From the NCBI GenBank assembly GCA_037783415.1, contig JAZGTN010000073.1:3224001-3288000 (forward strand): 64,000 nt of DNA, read 5' to 3'. Source of the DNA: Leptasterias polaris (Eukaryota; Echinodermata; Asteroidea; Forcipulatida; Asteriidae). The position numbers were made by a program, and so were the translations under genes. The notes below the pieces were generated by a model. That model did not search any database, was not told where the DNA came from, and worked only from the letters and a program-made list of their open reading frames with translations. How positions within the stretch are numbered: position 1 is the stretch's first letter; each line of letters opens with the position of its first letter. Shown here in pieces: positions 1-11,237 of the stretch.

Positions 1-110
1 AATCATTTGATCTCTGAATGATAAAATGTGATGTACTGAAATAGATGTTGACATTTTCAAGAACTGCACTTACAGTTGATATGACTTTGCTGATTTTGCT
101 TTTGTTTCAG

Positions 111-2249
111 ATATCTTGTACTGGCAATAAGGGGTCAATATCCGATTGTAAGATGAACATTGTGGAGAGTGAAGAAGGATGTCAAGACGACAGCTCTGAC
201 ACAGTCGGCATTGAATGCCTGAGATTTGAGTCGGGTAAAAAGAGTTCAAAAAGAAATTATTTTAACTAAATTTTTATTGTAAGACTATATGACAACATTA
301 TTTGGGAGAAAAGACTATGAAAACAAACTAAATTATGATGAGTAGTGAGTTTTGACAAATTAGTTATTGAGTTACGAGAAATAACAGGTGTTTAATGGGT
401 AATGAAAATGGGTCATAAGAAAAATATTGAAAAATTATGTCATAACCAATATCTGATACTTAAAATTACTTAGCAGAGATTTACCACCTACAAAAATTTG
501 TGTCATGTGTTTTGGTGTGACTTTCCAGCTGCAAAGTTTTTTTCCTTAGTAGAATGATTTTGCTAAGCGCTGCTGACTGCTAATGTGATTTAGTCAGACA
601 TGTAGTTGGCATCGACTGGCAGCTCCATGATGGAACTGATGTAAGCTTGACTGACCTGCACAGAAAGAGAAATAAGCAAAGAACAATGTTTCTCAAAGTA
701 TTTTCTGTCAATTTATATTTATCGATACATTCTCACTCTTGACGTTTCCTTACTTTTTCTAGATGGAAAAGTAAGACTCACTGGTTCTGAACCTGCATTC
801 AAGGGAGAGGTGCAGATTCAATTTGATGGAGTATGGGGCGCTATTTGTGACGACAATTGGAACATTAATGATGGAAGTGTTGTTTGCACACAACTCGGCT
901 ATAAGAGTGCCATATCTGTATTTCGGAGTGAGCTCTATCAAGGTATTAAAGGCTAGATTTATGAACAAAAAAATTATAAATAGGCAGAAGAGAATCCGGC
1001 TGTTGATTGGATCATGATCACTGTGTTATGTAGGCGCGAGTTCCGAAAAGAGCTGCTTGAAGCGCAAAAGTTGTGAAGCACAACAAAATCATGCTTACTT
1101 GAGAATAACAGCCAGAATATCATTTAACATACACCATCTTTAACTGGTGTTCCTCCAGATTTTGCTAATTGCACAAAATTGTTGAGCACAATTGTCTGCT
1201 TAAGCAGCTCTATGAAATTGAGCCTTTGTGCTTAGCTAATTTATAATTAAGATTTACTCTTCTGAGGTAAACTTATCGCAATCTTTTGTAGAAAGAAACT
1301 GCGTTGAAATGTTGCAAGTTCACGCACGTATAATGAGAAGGGACTAATACTGGGGTGTTGTTGTTTTTTTCCACACAAACTCATTGTGTTACAGAAGTTG
1401 ACAACTTACCCATTCTAATGGATCCAATCTGCTCTGGGAAGGAGGTCAACATTACATCCTGCAAGAATAGTGGATGGAGTCACACGGACAAATGTCCGAA
1501 GCGAAGAGTTGGAGTCGAGTGCAGTCAAATCAGTGAGAACTTGGAAACTTACAAAAAAAAGTCAGGTAATGTATATAAGACTATAGTAGAATGTGGCAAC
1601 AAAAAATATCTCATCAATTGTGATTGACAGGTATTCCAATTCTATATTGTAGGGAGGGGGGGTGGTTTGGGGAAAATTTACTTTTAAGCCCCCTTTCCAA
1701 AAAAACTGTAGGCGTATCCTACTTACAGTTCACTGATAAACAAGCGTACTATAGGCTTTTGACGTTTTTCACCCCAATAAGAAGACCCATCACCGACTCT
1801 GCTGCCCTCACCCAGCCTGAGCCAGCTGAACATATTGATTACTCTTGTGACAACACTAGATTTGGGATGAGATTTGAAATTTAATTTGTATCTTAACATC
1901 TTCTGCAGGATTGTCGTCTACATCCCTTATTGTGATTGTAGTCTTCAGTGCAGTTGCATTTCTCGTCTTCCTTATCATCATCATCTTCGTCGTAATTAAA
2001 AGAAGAAGGCAATTAACGAGAAGTGACCTTTACAATTTGGATATGCCCCTGTCCCCACCGTCCCCACCACCTAATGGCCAAGCGGCATCAAGTGGGAATG
2101 GGGATGGAGAGCCCAGGTACTCATCAGTTGGCGCAACTGCGGAAGGATGGAGTAATCCGGTCTATGAGTCCACCATAAGTTGGAGCCCTCCATTAAAACC
2201 AGTTTCATTTCAGTTTCCATCACCAGATGATGAAGTGTCAAAACTTTAG
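111..2249 (+). CDS. SRCR-domain transmembrane receptor, 3' part (four exons)
   Basis: Single-pass cell-surface receptor whose 5' exons lie upstream of the window. Exons read 111-234, 763-942, 1395-1565 and 1909-2249; each junction has AG/GT borders and the three introns are all phase 1. Exon 1 is the C-terminal half of one scavenger-receptor cysteine-rich domain (ISCTGNKGSISDC, then GIECL). Exons 2 and 3 together encode a full SRCR domain (GVWGAICDDNW, VVCTQLGY, CSGKE, GVECS) with six cysteines. The last exon starts with a hydrophobic helix (about 1915-2002) followed by a KRRR stop-transfer motif and a tail of about 80 residues ending SKL. The tail has three tyrosines in possible docking contexts (DLYNL, PRYSSV, NPVYEST) and a proline run. 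SRCR receptors usually bind microbial or polyanionic ligands; the ligand here is unknown. Confidence 0.88.
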
Positions 2250-2606
2250 ACTCTGGCTCTCTCCAGGCCTCACTGGTTGTTTGTTTTGTTTTTAGTTTCC
2301 GTCTTTTCTAATGTAGATATTTGTTTCTTTTATCTATACAAGCCTATCATTGTTACCAGTCGATCAATAATAAAACAGTACCACTGGATAAAGTACCTAC
2401 CACAGGCATGGTATTCTCCCTGCTCTAATCTGATATCTGGGGGTTTTGTTTGCCTTCAGAAGAATCTGAAAAATATGTTATTTAAGTAGCATTAAAAGGC
2501 TATAAGCCATAAGTATATGTAGGCCAGCTCTTGTGTACTCAATAAAATTGCCCAAGGCCCAATTATCGTGTCTGCATTAACCAGGCATTATATATATTCT
2601 TCCCTA
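2250..2606 (+). other. 3' UTR and flank of the SRCR gene
   Basis: Non-coding sequence after the TAG stop. AATAAA hexamers at 2369-2374 and 2541-2546 are candidate polyadenylation signals. No other feature is visible. Confidence 0.5.
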
Positions 2607-3351
2607 TAGACTGTGCAAGTCTCGCACGTAAGCGAACTTCCGGGACCATCGTGGTCCCAACCATATGGAGTTTTACATTGGCAAGATTTTGTTTCGTCTA
2701 TAATTTTAGTTTAACGTACTTTATGACCATGAACATTAAATATGTTGTTGGGAATGTAGTACTAAAAAGTGATACAAAATATGAAAGTAAAATCAATTCA
2801 ACAATGCAACGAAGAAAACCCAAGAATTAAACTTGACCTCTGTTCCGGTTACTTGCAAAAAATTAAGAATTTGTGCCCACCTCCGATCACCAAATTTGTT
2901 TTGGTCGCGCGATGATAATCACCAGACGCTGTAATTGCCAGACGCTAAGCATTTTCATTGCAGTCTACGGTTGTCGAGGCGTCAGCGTCCTCTTTAAACT
3001 GCGTCACACGTTAATTCTACGCCCGTGCGATCATCGCGCGTCTGCGTTTAAACCTGCTTTTAGTGGTTGCACGTATTCAGGTATGGATTTACAAAAGGGT
3101 TTCCTAAAAAGTTAAGATCAAATAAGCATCCTTGTCCCAGAGTTTTTAGTTTGTTTCAACAAAAACTAACAAATGAATTGTGTGTTTATTATGAAAGCTA
3201 AAACTCATTTTATGCAAATTGTAATGAGTATTTTTGTTGGTCAGATTGTTTCATAGATCTAATTTAAAAACAATGATTTGATTTCAGAAAAAATATGTTC
3301 TTCACTTGACATGTTTTCTCGCTCCGATACGCGCGAGACTTGCACAGTCTA
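2607..3351. mobile_element. TA-flanked inverted-repeat DNA transposon, non-autonomous
   Basis: The terminal inverted repeats begin GACTGTGCAAGTCTCGC at 2609 and end with the reverse complement at 3349; the match extends to about 22 bp with one mismatch. Both ends are flanked by TA (2607-2608 and 3350-3351), the duplication expected of Tc1/mariner-type elements. The 741-bp interior carries no transposase ORF, so it is a non-autonomous copy. Confidence 0.75.
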
Positions 3352-3828
3352 TTTCAGTCTGATTTCCGGGTTGTTTTCCCCCTCAGATAAATAAGCAAAG
3401 TGGTTTATAAACATATTTTGATAGGTTTATTAAAACCTACACCATATATGTGCACACAGTGCATATTGGTCAGCGCCACGTACTCAGTAAAGTTGTCCTA
3501 CTTTTTCCCCAAGGGCCAATTATGTCATGCTTGATTAACACTACCGTGAAGATTGCCTATTGTAAGCTGTTGAGCTCGTGACAAAGTGACGTTTACTTGG
3601 TTCCCGCCAAACAATCTACCACTTCAGAACGCATCAGCTTCCATTGGTTTAAAGTTTTAAAGCAAAACCTTATTGGTCGACCTAGTTAAACCAATTTATA
3701 ACAAACATTTAAGTAAGCTTCGTTGTTATTGCCTTGCCGCTGTATCCATCAACTTCCTGTGTAAAATAGTTTAATAACAACTATTCTTTATTAATTTAAG
3801 ATCCTTTGTATTATTTTCAAACTAATAG
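3352..3828. other. Intergenic, nothing recognised
   Basis: AT-rich sequence between two inverted-repeat elements. No ORF, RNA gene or repeat structure could be supported. Confidence 0.4.
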
Positions 3829-3984
3829 ACCGATCCATTAAGCCCCGCCTCCTTACGAGTTGACCAATCACAGCCCCGAAACCCTATCACCATTAGTGCA
3901 AAGATCACCAAACGGCTCAAATGGTGATCAGATTTCGCGGTTGTGATTGGTCAAAGAGAAATGGGCGTGGCTTAATGGATTGGT
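3829..3984. mobile_element. Palindromic MITE, 156 bp
   Basis: The two halves are imperfect reverse complements: the left arm begins ACCGATCCATTAAGCCCCGC and the right arm ends GGCTTAATGGATTGGT. GACCAATCACA and its complement TGTGATTGGTC lie deeper in the arms. It abuts a LINE 3' fragment, so it may have inserted there. No clear target duplication was found. Confidence 0.6.
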
Positions 3985-4527
3985 GTATTCACCATGGTGA
4001 GTCAGCCCCACAATACCTTAAAGAGTTAGTATCAGTTTACGACTCTAACATACGTACAAGAAGTTGTGTAGGAGTCAGGCTCAGACATCCTAAAATGTGT
4101 CCAATTCCCAGCAAGGCATATGGTAATCGTGCTTTTTCAACTCTGTGGAACAAACTTCCTTTTTACTTGAGGGCCATTAGAGAATTAGGACTGTTTAAAA
4201 AGCAACTAAAGACATTTCTTTTTAAGAGGTACTACTCCTGAAGTTAATTTAATTTTATGTAATAAATAAATAAAAAATTATATTTTTAAATAAGTGTTGT
4301 CTTTACACTTTTATGGTGTCTATGCAATTTTAACTGTATAACGATGATTGTTTTGTGATTGTGGGTTTTTACTTCTCCTTGTGTGCTTTTACTCTATGTA
4401 TATAATTATAATTAACTGTTTGTTTACTGATTTTCTGCATGGTTTACTGTATATTTTGTTAGTGTTTTCTGTACAATGCTTTGAGATTTCATGTAAGGCG
4501 CTACATGAAGAATAAATTATTATTATT
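3985..4527 (+). pseudogene. LINE (CR1/L2/Jockey-like) 3' end fragment
   Basis: An open stretch to 4241 encodes a peptide typical of the extreme C-terminus of non-LTR reverse transcriptases: APQYLKELV, then a basic segment, SKAYGNRAFSTLWNKLP and LFKKQLKTFLF. No reverse-transcriptase catalytic motif remains, so this is a 5'-truncated copy. The 3' UTR ends with a conserved segment (GGCGCTACATGAAGAATAAA) and an ATT microsatellite tail, as in CR1/L2 elements. Confidence 0.75.
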
Positions 4528-5127
4528 ACTAACAAGACTTGTATCCGCGCACAAAACACGAAACTCAACTACAAAGCCGTTTATAAGGAATTAAAACTAG
4601 ACTAGAAAACCAGTTCTGATTCAAGAATCACCACATTAGAAGTACTATCAACATTTGATCTATAACAGCCTAATTGAATAAATGAATTATACTTTTTTTG
4701 TTTGAGCTTGTTAAATACTCTAACAAATCTTGTTTGAATGTTCACTTTTATAATTTTCCAATATAATAAATATAATTGTATATAGATAATTGTAATCAGA
4801 CAGAAAATAATATTGCTTTTATTCTCCAATGTATAAACAAACAATATTTTGAAAAGCCCAGAAACCTGACGTAGTAGACATTTTTGGGTAATCCAATACA
4901 AAAAATAATTAAATGGAAAAAGTAAAACATTTTCTGAGCAACTGTTAAACCAGGATAAGAAACCTTAAATTTATAATTCAGAACTAGCATCTTTATATAT
5001 GAAATAACTTTGTTATTAACGCCTTTTTCAATCGGTAGATATTCTCTACAAGGGTTCCTTGTGAGAAGAAAACAAAAATAATAAAGCACATTTGTAAAGG
5101 TGGGGTTATTTTTTGTCAACGTTTTGC

Positions 5128-5159
<32 letters not shown>

Positions 5160-5357
5160 TAGTCGACCTCAACAATACAAGAACAAAAATACAAGCTGAT
5201 TTATGATTTAGGCAAAAAGTGAGGAAACAATAAAAATCACCATGAAAAAGTTTCAGCAGAATACTGTGTGTATTTGTTGAAAAGGCAAGTTTAAGGTATT
5301 TTACGCTTTTCTGGTATTTTCATCAATATTTGAATGTCCATTCCATCCACATTCAAG
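4528..5357. other. AT-rich intergenic with ATT microsatellite
   Basis: Very AT-rich. An (ATT)n tract runs at about 5128-5160. The open frames here lack any domain or coding character. Confidence 0.4.
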
Positions 5358-5719
5358 GGACACGTTGCCTCGGATTGGGCGATTTGGGCTATGAAATGCA
5401 TGGTTCAATTAGAAAGATGTGTTAAAATTACGATATAATGATCCACACAAGTATGCCTCCAAATTGTTTAGTTTTCCTTTTACTACGTGAAGTGAACTAA
5501 CACGGTCCGCCATTTTGTGGGTCGGAGTCAACAATTTGGCTCTTCAAAATCGGGGCCGTGTTAGTTCACGAAGTGAAAGTAAACCCACACAATTACGAGG
5601 CATATTTGTGTGGATCATTATATTCTACTTTTAAAATTATTTCTAACCACATGCATTTCATAACAAACGGTTTGGAATGCTTTTTATAGCCCAAATCGCC
5701 CAATCCAAGCAACGTGTCC
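5358..5719. mobile_element. GGACACGTTGC inverted-repeat element
   Basis: Begins GGACACGTTGC and ends GCAACGTGTCC. Subterminal inverted matches continue inward (GGGCGATTTGGGCTAT against ATAGCCCAAATCGCCC), and ACACGGTCCGCC near the centre mirrors GGGGCCGTGTTAG. The same termini occur in the larger element at 22498-23493 and as a fragment at 12556-12593, so this is a family. No ORF inside. Confidence 0.65.
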
Positions 5720-6329
5720 TAAGACTATATAAGAGAGCAGACGCCAGCTGCCGCGTCTTCTCAGGCCGCAGCATTCACAAACGGACCAATGAGAAATTAG
5801 ATGCCTAAAAAAAACGCCCTATATAGGACTCAATTCCTCTGTATCTGTGTACAGCACACAGAGGAAGGGTCCTATTTAGGGCTAGGTAGGTCACACTAAA
5901 ACTTATTCGTGTGTGTGTGTGTGTGTCGCATAAGAAAACGTTTTTACTGAGTAGGCCATGCCATGCCATACACAGCATCATCGCATGGTCCAATCTCTAT
6001 GATGACGGTCCGTCCAAACAAGACGCTCAGACTGCCTCGATCTATCCCCTCTCGATCTCGTTAACCTTTTGGATAAACCATAGAGAAATGCCATACAGCA
6101 TCACCGCACTGCTGGTCCAAACAATTGACAGCCTCGATCCCCTCTCGTTAACCTTTTGGATAAGCCAAACAACTGACAGCCTCGATCCCCTCTCGTTAAC
6201 CTTTTGGATGAACCATCAACAAGCAGCGCATGTGCAGGTTCCTGTACAATTCAACCCCCTGTTTTGTGATGAGATTTAGAAAAGCACGATCTATTGCATC
6301 AGTGAATTGTGTACCGTCAAAGCAGAGGC
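5720..6329. other. Intergenic with GT microsatellite and 48-bp tandem repeat
   Basis: A (GT)n tract lies at 5909-5926. A 48-bp unit with core CTCGATCCCCTCTCGTTAAC occurs at 6131 and 6179, and a diverged copy starts near 6035. A TATA-like CTATATAAG sits at 5724, but no transcript can be tied to it. Confidence 0.5.
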
Positions 6330-6572
6330 TAGTCTTGATTGGCGACGTTCATTTTGTTTAACGTGGTGCGATATCGCAACACGAAAATACTGTCCGCAAC
6401 ACGAATTACTGGAGAAGAGATGTATCACACGAACATCTGGATCAAAACGAACTGTTTTGATGATCCAGATTTATAGACTTGCCCAGTCCTTCTGAGTCAG
6501 CCCGACCAAACAGCCAATGTAGCGCCCTCTACCGGTGGCTAAAACAAAAAACAGCGTCGCCAATCAAGACTA
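6330..6572. mobile_element. Mutator-like MITE with 9-bp target duplication
   Basis: Terminal inverted repeats TAGTCTTGATTGGCGACG (6330) and the reverse complement ending at 6572. The flanks AGCAGAGGC (6321-6329) and TGCAGAGGC (6573-6581) match at 8 of 9 positions. A 9-bp duplication is characteristic of Mutator-like elements. Non-coding, 243 bp. Confidence 0.75.
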
Positions 6573-6793
6573 TGCAGAGGCCGGCCATACCACCATTACC
6601 ACACGTACTCGCTCACCGACACGCACGACGTGCGCACACACCAAAGGTTGCCATTTTGTGAGATTATAGGCAGGCCGGCTCGATCCTATAAGTACACTGA
6701 TCCGTCGTGACGCCATTTACATGTACATGTACATCATTACCTTTTATAAGGAAGTACAGGAAGACAACTGCAAGTTGCTGTTTGCCTATTGTT
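6573..6793 (+). promoter_or_regulatory. Upstream region and non-coding exon 1 of zinc-finger gene A
   Basis: The sequence immediately before 6794 aligns with the segments before 13017 and 24215. Each ends at a consensus 5' splice site followed by TATG (GTGAGTATG here and in copy B, GTAAGTATG in copy C). A conserved GCCATTTTGT motif lies upstream in all three copies. I infer a short 5' UTR exon ending at 6793 that splices to 9167. The transcription start is not determined. Confidence 0.6.
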
Positions 6794-9166
6794 GTGAGTA
6801 TGTATCTTGAAAAGGCGTTTATCCACGTCTCTTATTAATAATAATAGTAATAGTACTACGTTGACTTCACTGTGGAACATTTTCTGGGCATGTAAAACAA
6901 AAATGTCTGTGCCAAGCAGCGGTTCGTTCACACGACCGACTGTACTCAATTCAAGTCAAAAAGGGCAACCGTAGTAAAAAATAATTTAAAAAATCAACTA
7001 TCGCGCGCGTGGCATGTAGAGCTTTTACTGCCCAACCGGCCCGGCGTCGTGGTGTTGGAATGTCAATTTTCTAACTTTGACTCCTGAGCTATGGAGTCTT
7101 GACGTTTATGTTTCGATTTTATTTCTTAAGTCGTTGAACTAGTGGAAGAATTTGCAAAGATGGGAGAAACCTCGATCTGTCGAGTCTATAAAAAATTATT
7201 ATCACTTCCTTCCTCCATGATGCTCTCACCGAATCCCTCTCACCACCATGCTCTCACACTCTACCATTAGATTTAGAACCTGTGTACCAATCATACAAAA
7301 ATGAGACCCGACAGCCCCCACACCCAGCCTCGTTTTGACATTGGTAACAAATATGAATGTCAAAGTCAAGGTGTGGACATAAACTGCAACATTATTCAAC
7401 AAGACTTTGTCATTTGTGCACGACGAGCAAGCGGGCATGAGGCTCTGAAGGGAATTACGAAAGTCTAGAAAAAATTGTATTGATGTATGGCAAGCAAATA
7501 AGCCAACAAATCACATGTGAGTGACACGCGTGTATCAATTTACTGATCGGTCATTTCAGAATTACAATATCAAAAGTGCAATCATTGAATCAATCTAAAG
7601 TATATTCCTTATTTTCAGCATCAATCATGATTAATACATAAATATCTCAAATTCATGTGTGAAAATGAGCTACAGGAGCGTAAATTACATCAACAACAAA
7701 AAGAATGTTTAACTGCATTTAATATAAGAAAAAATACCTTTGCTTCAGCTTGACACAAATTTTATAGACTTGATATAGGGCTGTCTTTGTTTAGGTAGAA
7801 AATAATGTCTGCATTTGAAATCTGATGTACTTGCAGTGTTTTATAATTGCTGATTTTATTCATTTTTATTATTATAATTTATGTATTATTATTTATTATT
7901 TTTGATGCACCCTAGAGGCTTTGTGTTTGAATGTTTGATAATCGTGTGTTTTTATAACACTATTAAATTTAAATTATACATTTTATGATAATTTAAAGAA
8001 ATATAAACCAGATTTTGTTTCAATTACAAGAAAAAAGGAGGACAGAATGAGAAGTTTGACCATAGGGAATGAAAAGAAATAATTGCGTTGCTCCAAAGTG
8101 TGTAGGAAACAAAACAGACGCTTCATATGTCCCGAGGTTTGAGGGTAGTCTATAGGGCCTACTGATGATAAAATGCATTAAAAGGGCAAGGCATATACTC
8201 AGTGTTGTATGACTCGAGTCCAGGACTCGGACTCGAGTCCGTCTCGAGTCACAAATTCAATTTCGGTGACTCGGACTTGACTCGAGTCACGTCTGCAAAA
8301 GACTCGGACTCGGACTCGACTATCATGACTCGGACTTGTCCCCAAGGACTCGTGACTCGAGTCACATATTTTCACAAACAATACCTTTAAATATTAAAAA
8401 CAATTCCGATGATCCGATCGTCATTCCCGGAGTGCACATGGAGTTAACGTCTAGCACAATAAATAAGTACACTGTCGTATGGTGTTACAAGTAATAGTGT
8501 TCGTGATTATTGTGTAAATGGCCATCTACGTACAGCGCGTGTATGTTCGATTCGTATGTTCAATACGCATAATAACACTGGGATGCACGACACCAGTATT
8601 ATGCTGGTATTCTGTAACACCATAGCCACTGCTTGTGCTTGATGCATATTACCAGGGAAATGGCATGTCTGGTACCTGTAAAACACAGCCTGTATATTGC
8701 ACTGTGATGGCTGTGTGTTGTTTGCACCAGTTTCTACACATGGTCGACACACACACATGTCAAGTTTAGTCACGTCACTAGTAAAAAGTAGTACAACATT
8801 TTTTTAATCATGGCATCTGCCGTTCCACCCCGTATTGTTTCTTTTGGTTATACCAACTTTAACAAAAACTTTAACAGAACTTTGTTTAAAATAAATGTGT
8901 TTTATTTTGTCATTTCCAATTCTTATTTTACGACATTTGGTTTTACTTGTGACTCGGACTCGGACTCGGACCAAGTGACTCGTGACTCGGACTCGGACCA
9001 AGTGACTCGGGACTCAGACTCAAACTCGACACAGGTTACTCGACTACAACACTGCATATACTGCACAGGGTTCTTGTTTTAAGAGTTCCTTGTAATTGTT
9101 TTTAAATTTCAAACATTCCAAATTCCAAATTATAAATCCCACATTTGTCCTATTTTCTGTCAACAG
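6794..9166 (+). other. Intron of zinc-finger gene A
   Basis: Inferred intron between GTGAGT at 6794 and the acceptor CTGTCAACAG ending at 9166. It holds intron sequence shared with copy B (for example TATGGCAAGCAAAT near 7485) and the hAT-like element at 8200-9054. No coding content. Confidence 0.6.
8200..9054. mobile_element. hAT-like non-autonomous transposon with perfect 8-bp target duplication
   Basis: The termini are CAGTGTTGTA (8200) and TACAACACTG (ending 9054). The flanks are identical 8-bp copies of CATATACT (8192-8199 and 9055-9062), which is the hAT signature. Both subterminal zones (8207-8365 and 8940-9045) are dense arrays of variants of GACTCGGACT in opposite orientations, likely transposase-binding repeats. 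Apparent Ser/Asp-rich ORFs on both strands come from these arrays and are not genes. Confidence 0.88.
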
Positions 9167-9245
9167 TTTTTAGAAGACCTCTGCTGTGGGTGAGAAATCA
9201 TCGCCATTCAACGAGTATTTGACCTGCGTGCATAGGTACAGTAAG

Positions 9246-11237
9246 ATGCGACCTCAGCGAGGGAAACATTCTTGCAGGTTTTGTGATAAATATTTTGATC
9301 GCCCTTCCAAACTTACTTGCCATGAAGCAACCCACAAGGATAGACCATTCCTATGTCGGTTCTGCGATAAGTCTTTCAGAGATAGCCATATGGCTAATGC
9401 ACACGTCTTTGCTTTCCATAAACATGAAGTAAAAAGTGATCCAAAACAACAGTATTTCAAGATGATTGATGAAAAACACTCGGGGAAGACAGGCAGACGT
9501 GACAAGGTCAAACATCGTCATGTATCCAAATTAGCTGGCCGCATTGATGCCGCTGCTTGCCGCAACTATCTCTGTGACTGCGGCTTGGGGTTTCAACGCA
9601 AAAGTCGAATTAGACAACACCAAATGTACTGCCAGATTCACACAAACAGAGTAAAGGCAAGAGAGAGTGAGAAAAATGAGAGTCAACAGGAACAACTGCT
9701 CAAGAAAAAAAGCAAGAGTACTATTTCACATGAATTTCGTTGTGACAGGTGTTCGAGTACATTCAGGTCGATGGAATCTCTTCAAGAACACAAGAGACAT
9801 ATACACAACAGGAAAAAGGCCCAGCCATCCAGAGGTCATTTAAAGAGAACTAAAAAAGCCACCACTTCTACGCATAGCAGCAGCACGAAAGTTTCAAGAT
9901 CTTTAACGATCAAGCAAGTTTCGTCCCCCAAAAAGTGCCGCAAGACTGGGGGCAAGTTCCTTGAATCTGTGAGGAACAAGGAAGGGGCTTGCTCCATATG
10001 TGGTAAGTTCTTAGGCAAGAGGTACTTGGCTTTTCACCGCAAGCACCACATCCTTGCCATTCTTAACACAAAATATCGGAACGAGTTGAAGTTAGAGATG
10101 CAGGTGTTATACTTGTGCAGATATGAAACTTGCAATAAAGCGTTCTTGAACAAACATAAGTTATCGTGTCATGAGGTGGTCCATCTTGGCAGCAAACCCT
10201 TCATGTGTGACCTATGCGATAACCTGTTCCAGACAGAATCACAACACGAAAAACATGTCTCGACCTGCATGCTGGAACTTAAGGACTTCGCATGCTGGTA
10301 TTGCGGTAAATTATTTGGAAAAGACCGTGATCTCACCCGCCACGAAGACACACACGTTAAGAAGACAGGAGCTCCATACTTCTGCGGGCATTGTTCTAAA
10401 ACTGCCCCTACACGGCCAGAACTCAACAAGCACCACTTCGATGTTCATCAGAATTTGAAGCCTCAGTCCAAAGTCTTTTACAAGTGTAAGTTCTGTTCCA
10501 TGCAAATGCCAAGTAAATCTCAGCTACTTGACCATGCTCAATCTGACCACTGGTCCGAAATAGCTAGCACCAACTTGGTGGATGGTCTCAGCAGCGAGTT
10601 GACAGATGATAAGAAGCAATGGGAATGTGATCAGTGCACTAAAACTTTCGATCAGAAAATAATCTTAACTGAGCACGAGAAAAGTCACAGTACACGGGCA
10701 CCATTCAAGTGCAACGGATGTGAGCAACAATTTATTTTGAGAATGGCTCTTAAGCGGCACTCCAGACACTGTCCATCCGCAATTGCCAACAGCACAGTAA
10801 TACATGAAGAAGCAACTAAAACAGTCAAGGCAACTGAAGAACATGATGAAGACATTATAAGTATCTCTTCATCTTCCCCATCCCCATCCCCATCCCCATC
10901 CCCATCTCCACCAGCTAGTCCTGAGATGCAGTCTGTTCAGATACAGCGATTAAAAGCTGTGCCACTGAGGAAACCAGGGAGCACAGAAGTTCATCATCAG
11001 TTCACAGTGCCCATGAATGGTGACTGTGCAGGGACTGCATCTTCACCTTTAGGTTCCATCATTCAACCCAGGGATCAGATATACCTGATTCAGTACTCAT
11101 CTGAACTCATGACCCATGGGCCACTAACTATATCCCTTCCCGATATTAACACGTCAAGGTCAGCAATCAGAATACTACCACCAGAAGGTGTAAGTCCATC
11201 TGTACCCATTCCAGTAAAGCTGGAACGTGTGTTGTGA
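9246..11237 (+). CDS. C2H2 zinc-finger protein, tandem copy A (663 aa)
   Basis: Probable nuclear DNA- or RNA-binding protein; targets unknown. The frame is open 5' of 9246, but the first ATG is at 9246, matching the starts of copies B and C; an upstream GTG at 9186 is not a eukaryotic start. About twelve C2H2 or variant fingers span residues 9-520, beginning CRFCDKYFDRPSKLTCHEATH-type. Several are atypical: CDCGLGF has one residue between cysteines and a CHCC-type end (MYC), and others end HxxxC. TGEKP linkers are absent, unlike KRAB or gap-type arrays. A Ser-Pro tract follows (10874-10910), then a conserved tail (DQIYLIQYSS, SAIRILPPEGVSPSVPIPVK). The coding exon starts at 9167. Confidence 0.85.
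   Translation: MRPQRGKHSCRFCDKYFDRPSKLTCHEATHKDRPFLCRFCDKSFRDSHMANAHVFAFHKHEVKSDPKQQYFKMIDEKHSGKTGRRDKVKHRHVSKLAGRIDAAACRNYLCDCGLGFQRKSRIRQHQMYCQIHTNRVKARESEKNESQQEQLLKKKSKSTISHEFRCDRCSSTFRSMESLQEHKRHIHNRKKAQPSRGHLKRTKKATTSTHSSSTKVSRSLTIKQVSSPKKCRKTGGKFLESVRNKEGACSICGKFLGKRYLAFHRKHHILAILNTKYRNELKLEMQVLYLCRYETCNKAFLNKHKLSCHEVVHLGSKPFMCDLCDNLFQTESQHEKHVSTCMLELKDFACWYCGKLFGKDRDLTRHEDTHVKKTGAPYFCGHCSKTAPTRPELNKHHFDVHQNLKPQSKVFYKCKFCSMQMPSKSQLLDHAQSDHWSEIASTNLVDGLSSELTDDKKQWECDQCTKTFDQKIILTEHEKSHSTRAPFKCNGCEQQFILRMALKRHSRHCPSAIANSTVIHEEATKTVKATEEHDEDIISISSSSPSPSPSPSPSPPASPEMQSVQIQRLKAVPLRKPGSTEVHHQFTVPMNGDCAGTASSPLGSIIQPRDQIYLIQYSSELMTHGPLTISLPDINTSRSAIRILPPEGVSPSVPIPVKLERVL

Noticed and set aside
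5720..5740. TATA-box promoter at CTATATAAG
   Set aside because: No conserved transcript, exon or paralogous counterpart follows it; one short AT-rich match is not enough.
8202..9082. Ser/Asp-rich and Val/Arg-rich ORFs on both strands
   Set aside because: They are translations of the GACTCGGACT arrays of the hAT-like element.
9186..9245. N-terminal extension of zinc-finger copy A from an upstream start
   Set aside because: The frame begins with GTG, which is not a normal eukaryotic start. The first ATG (9246) aligns with the starts of both paralogues.
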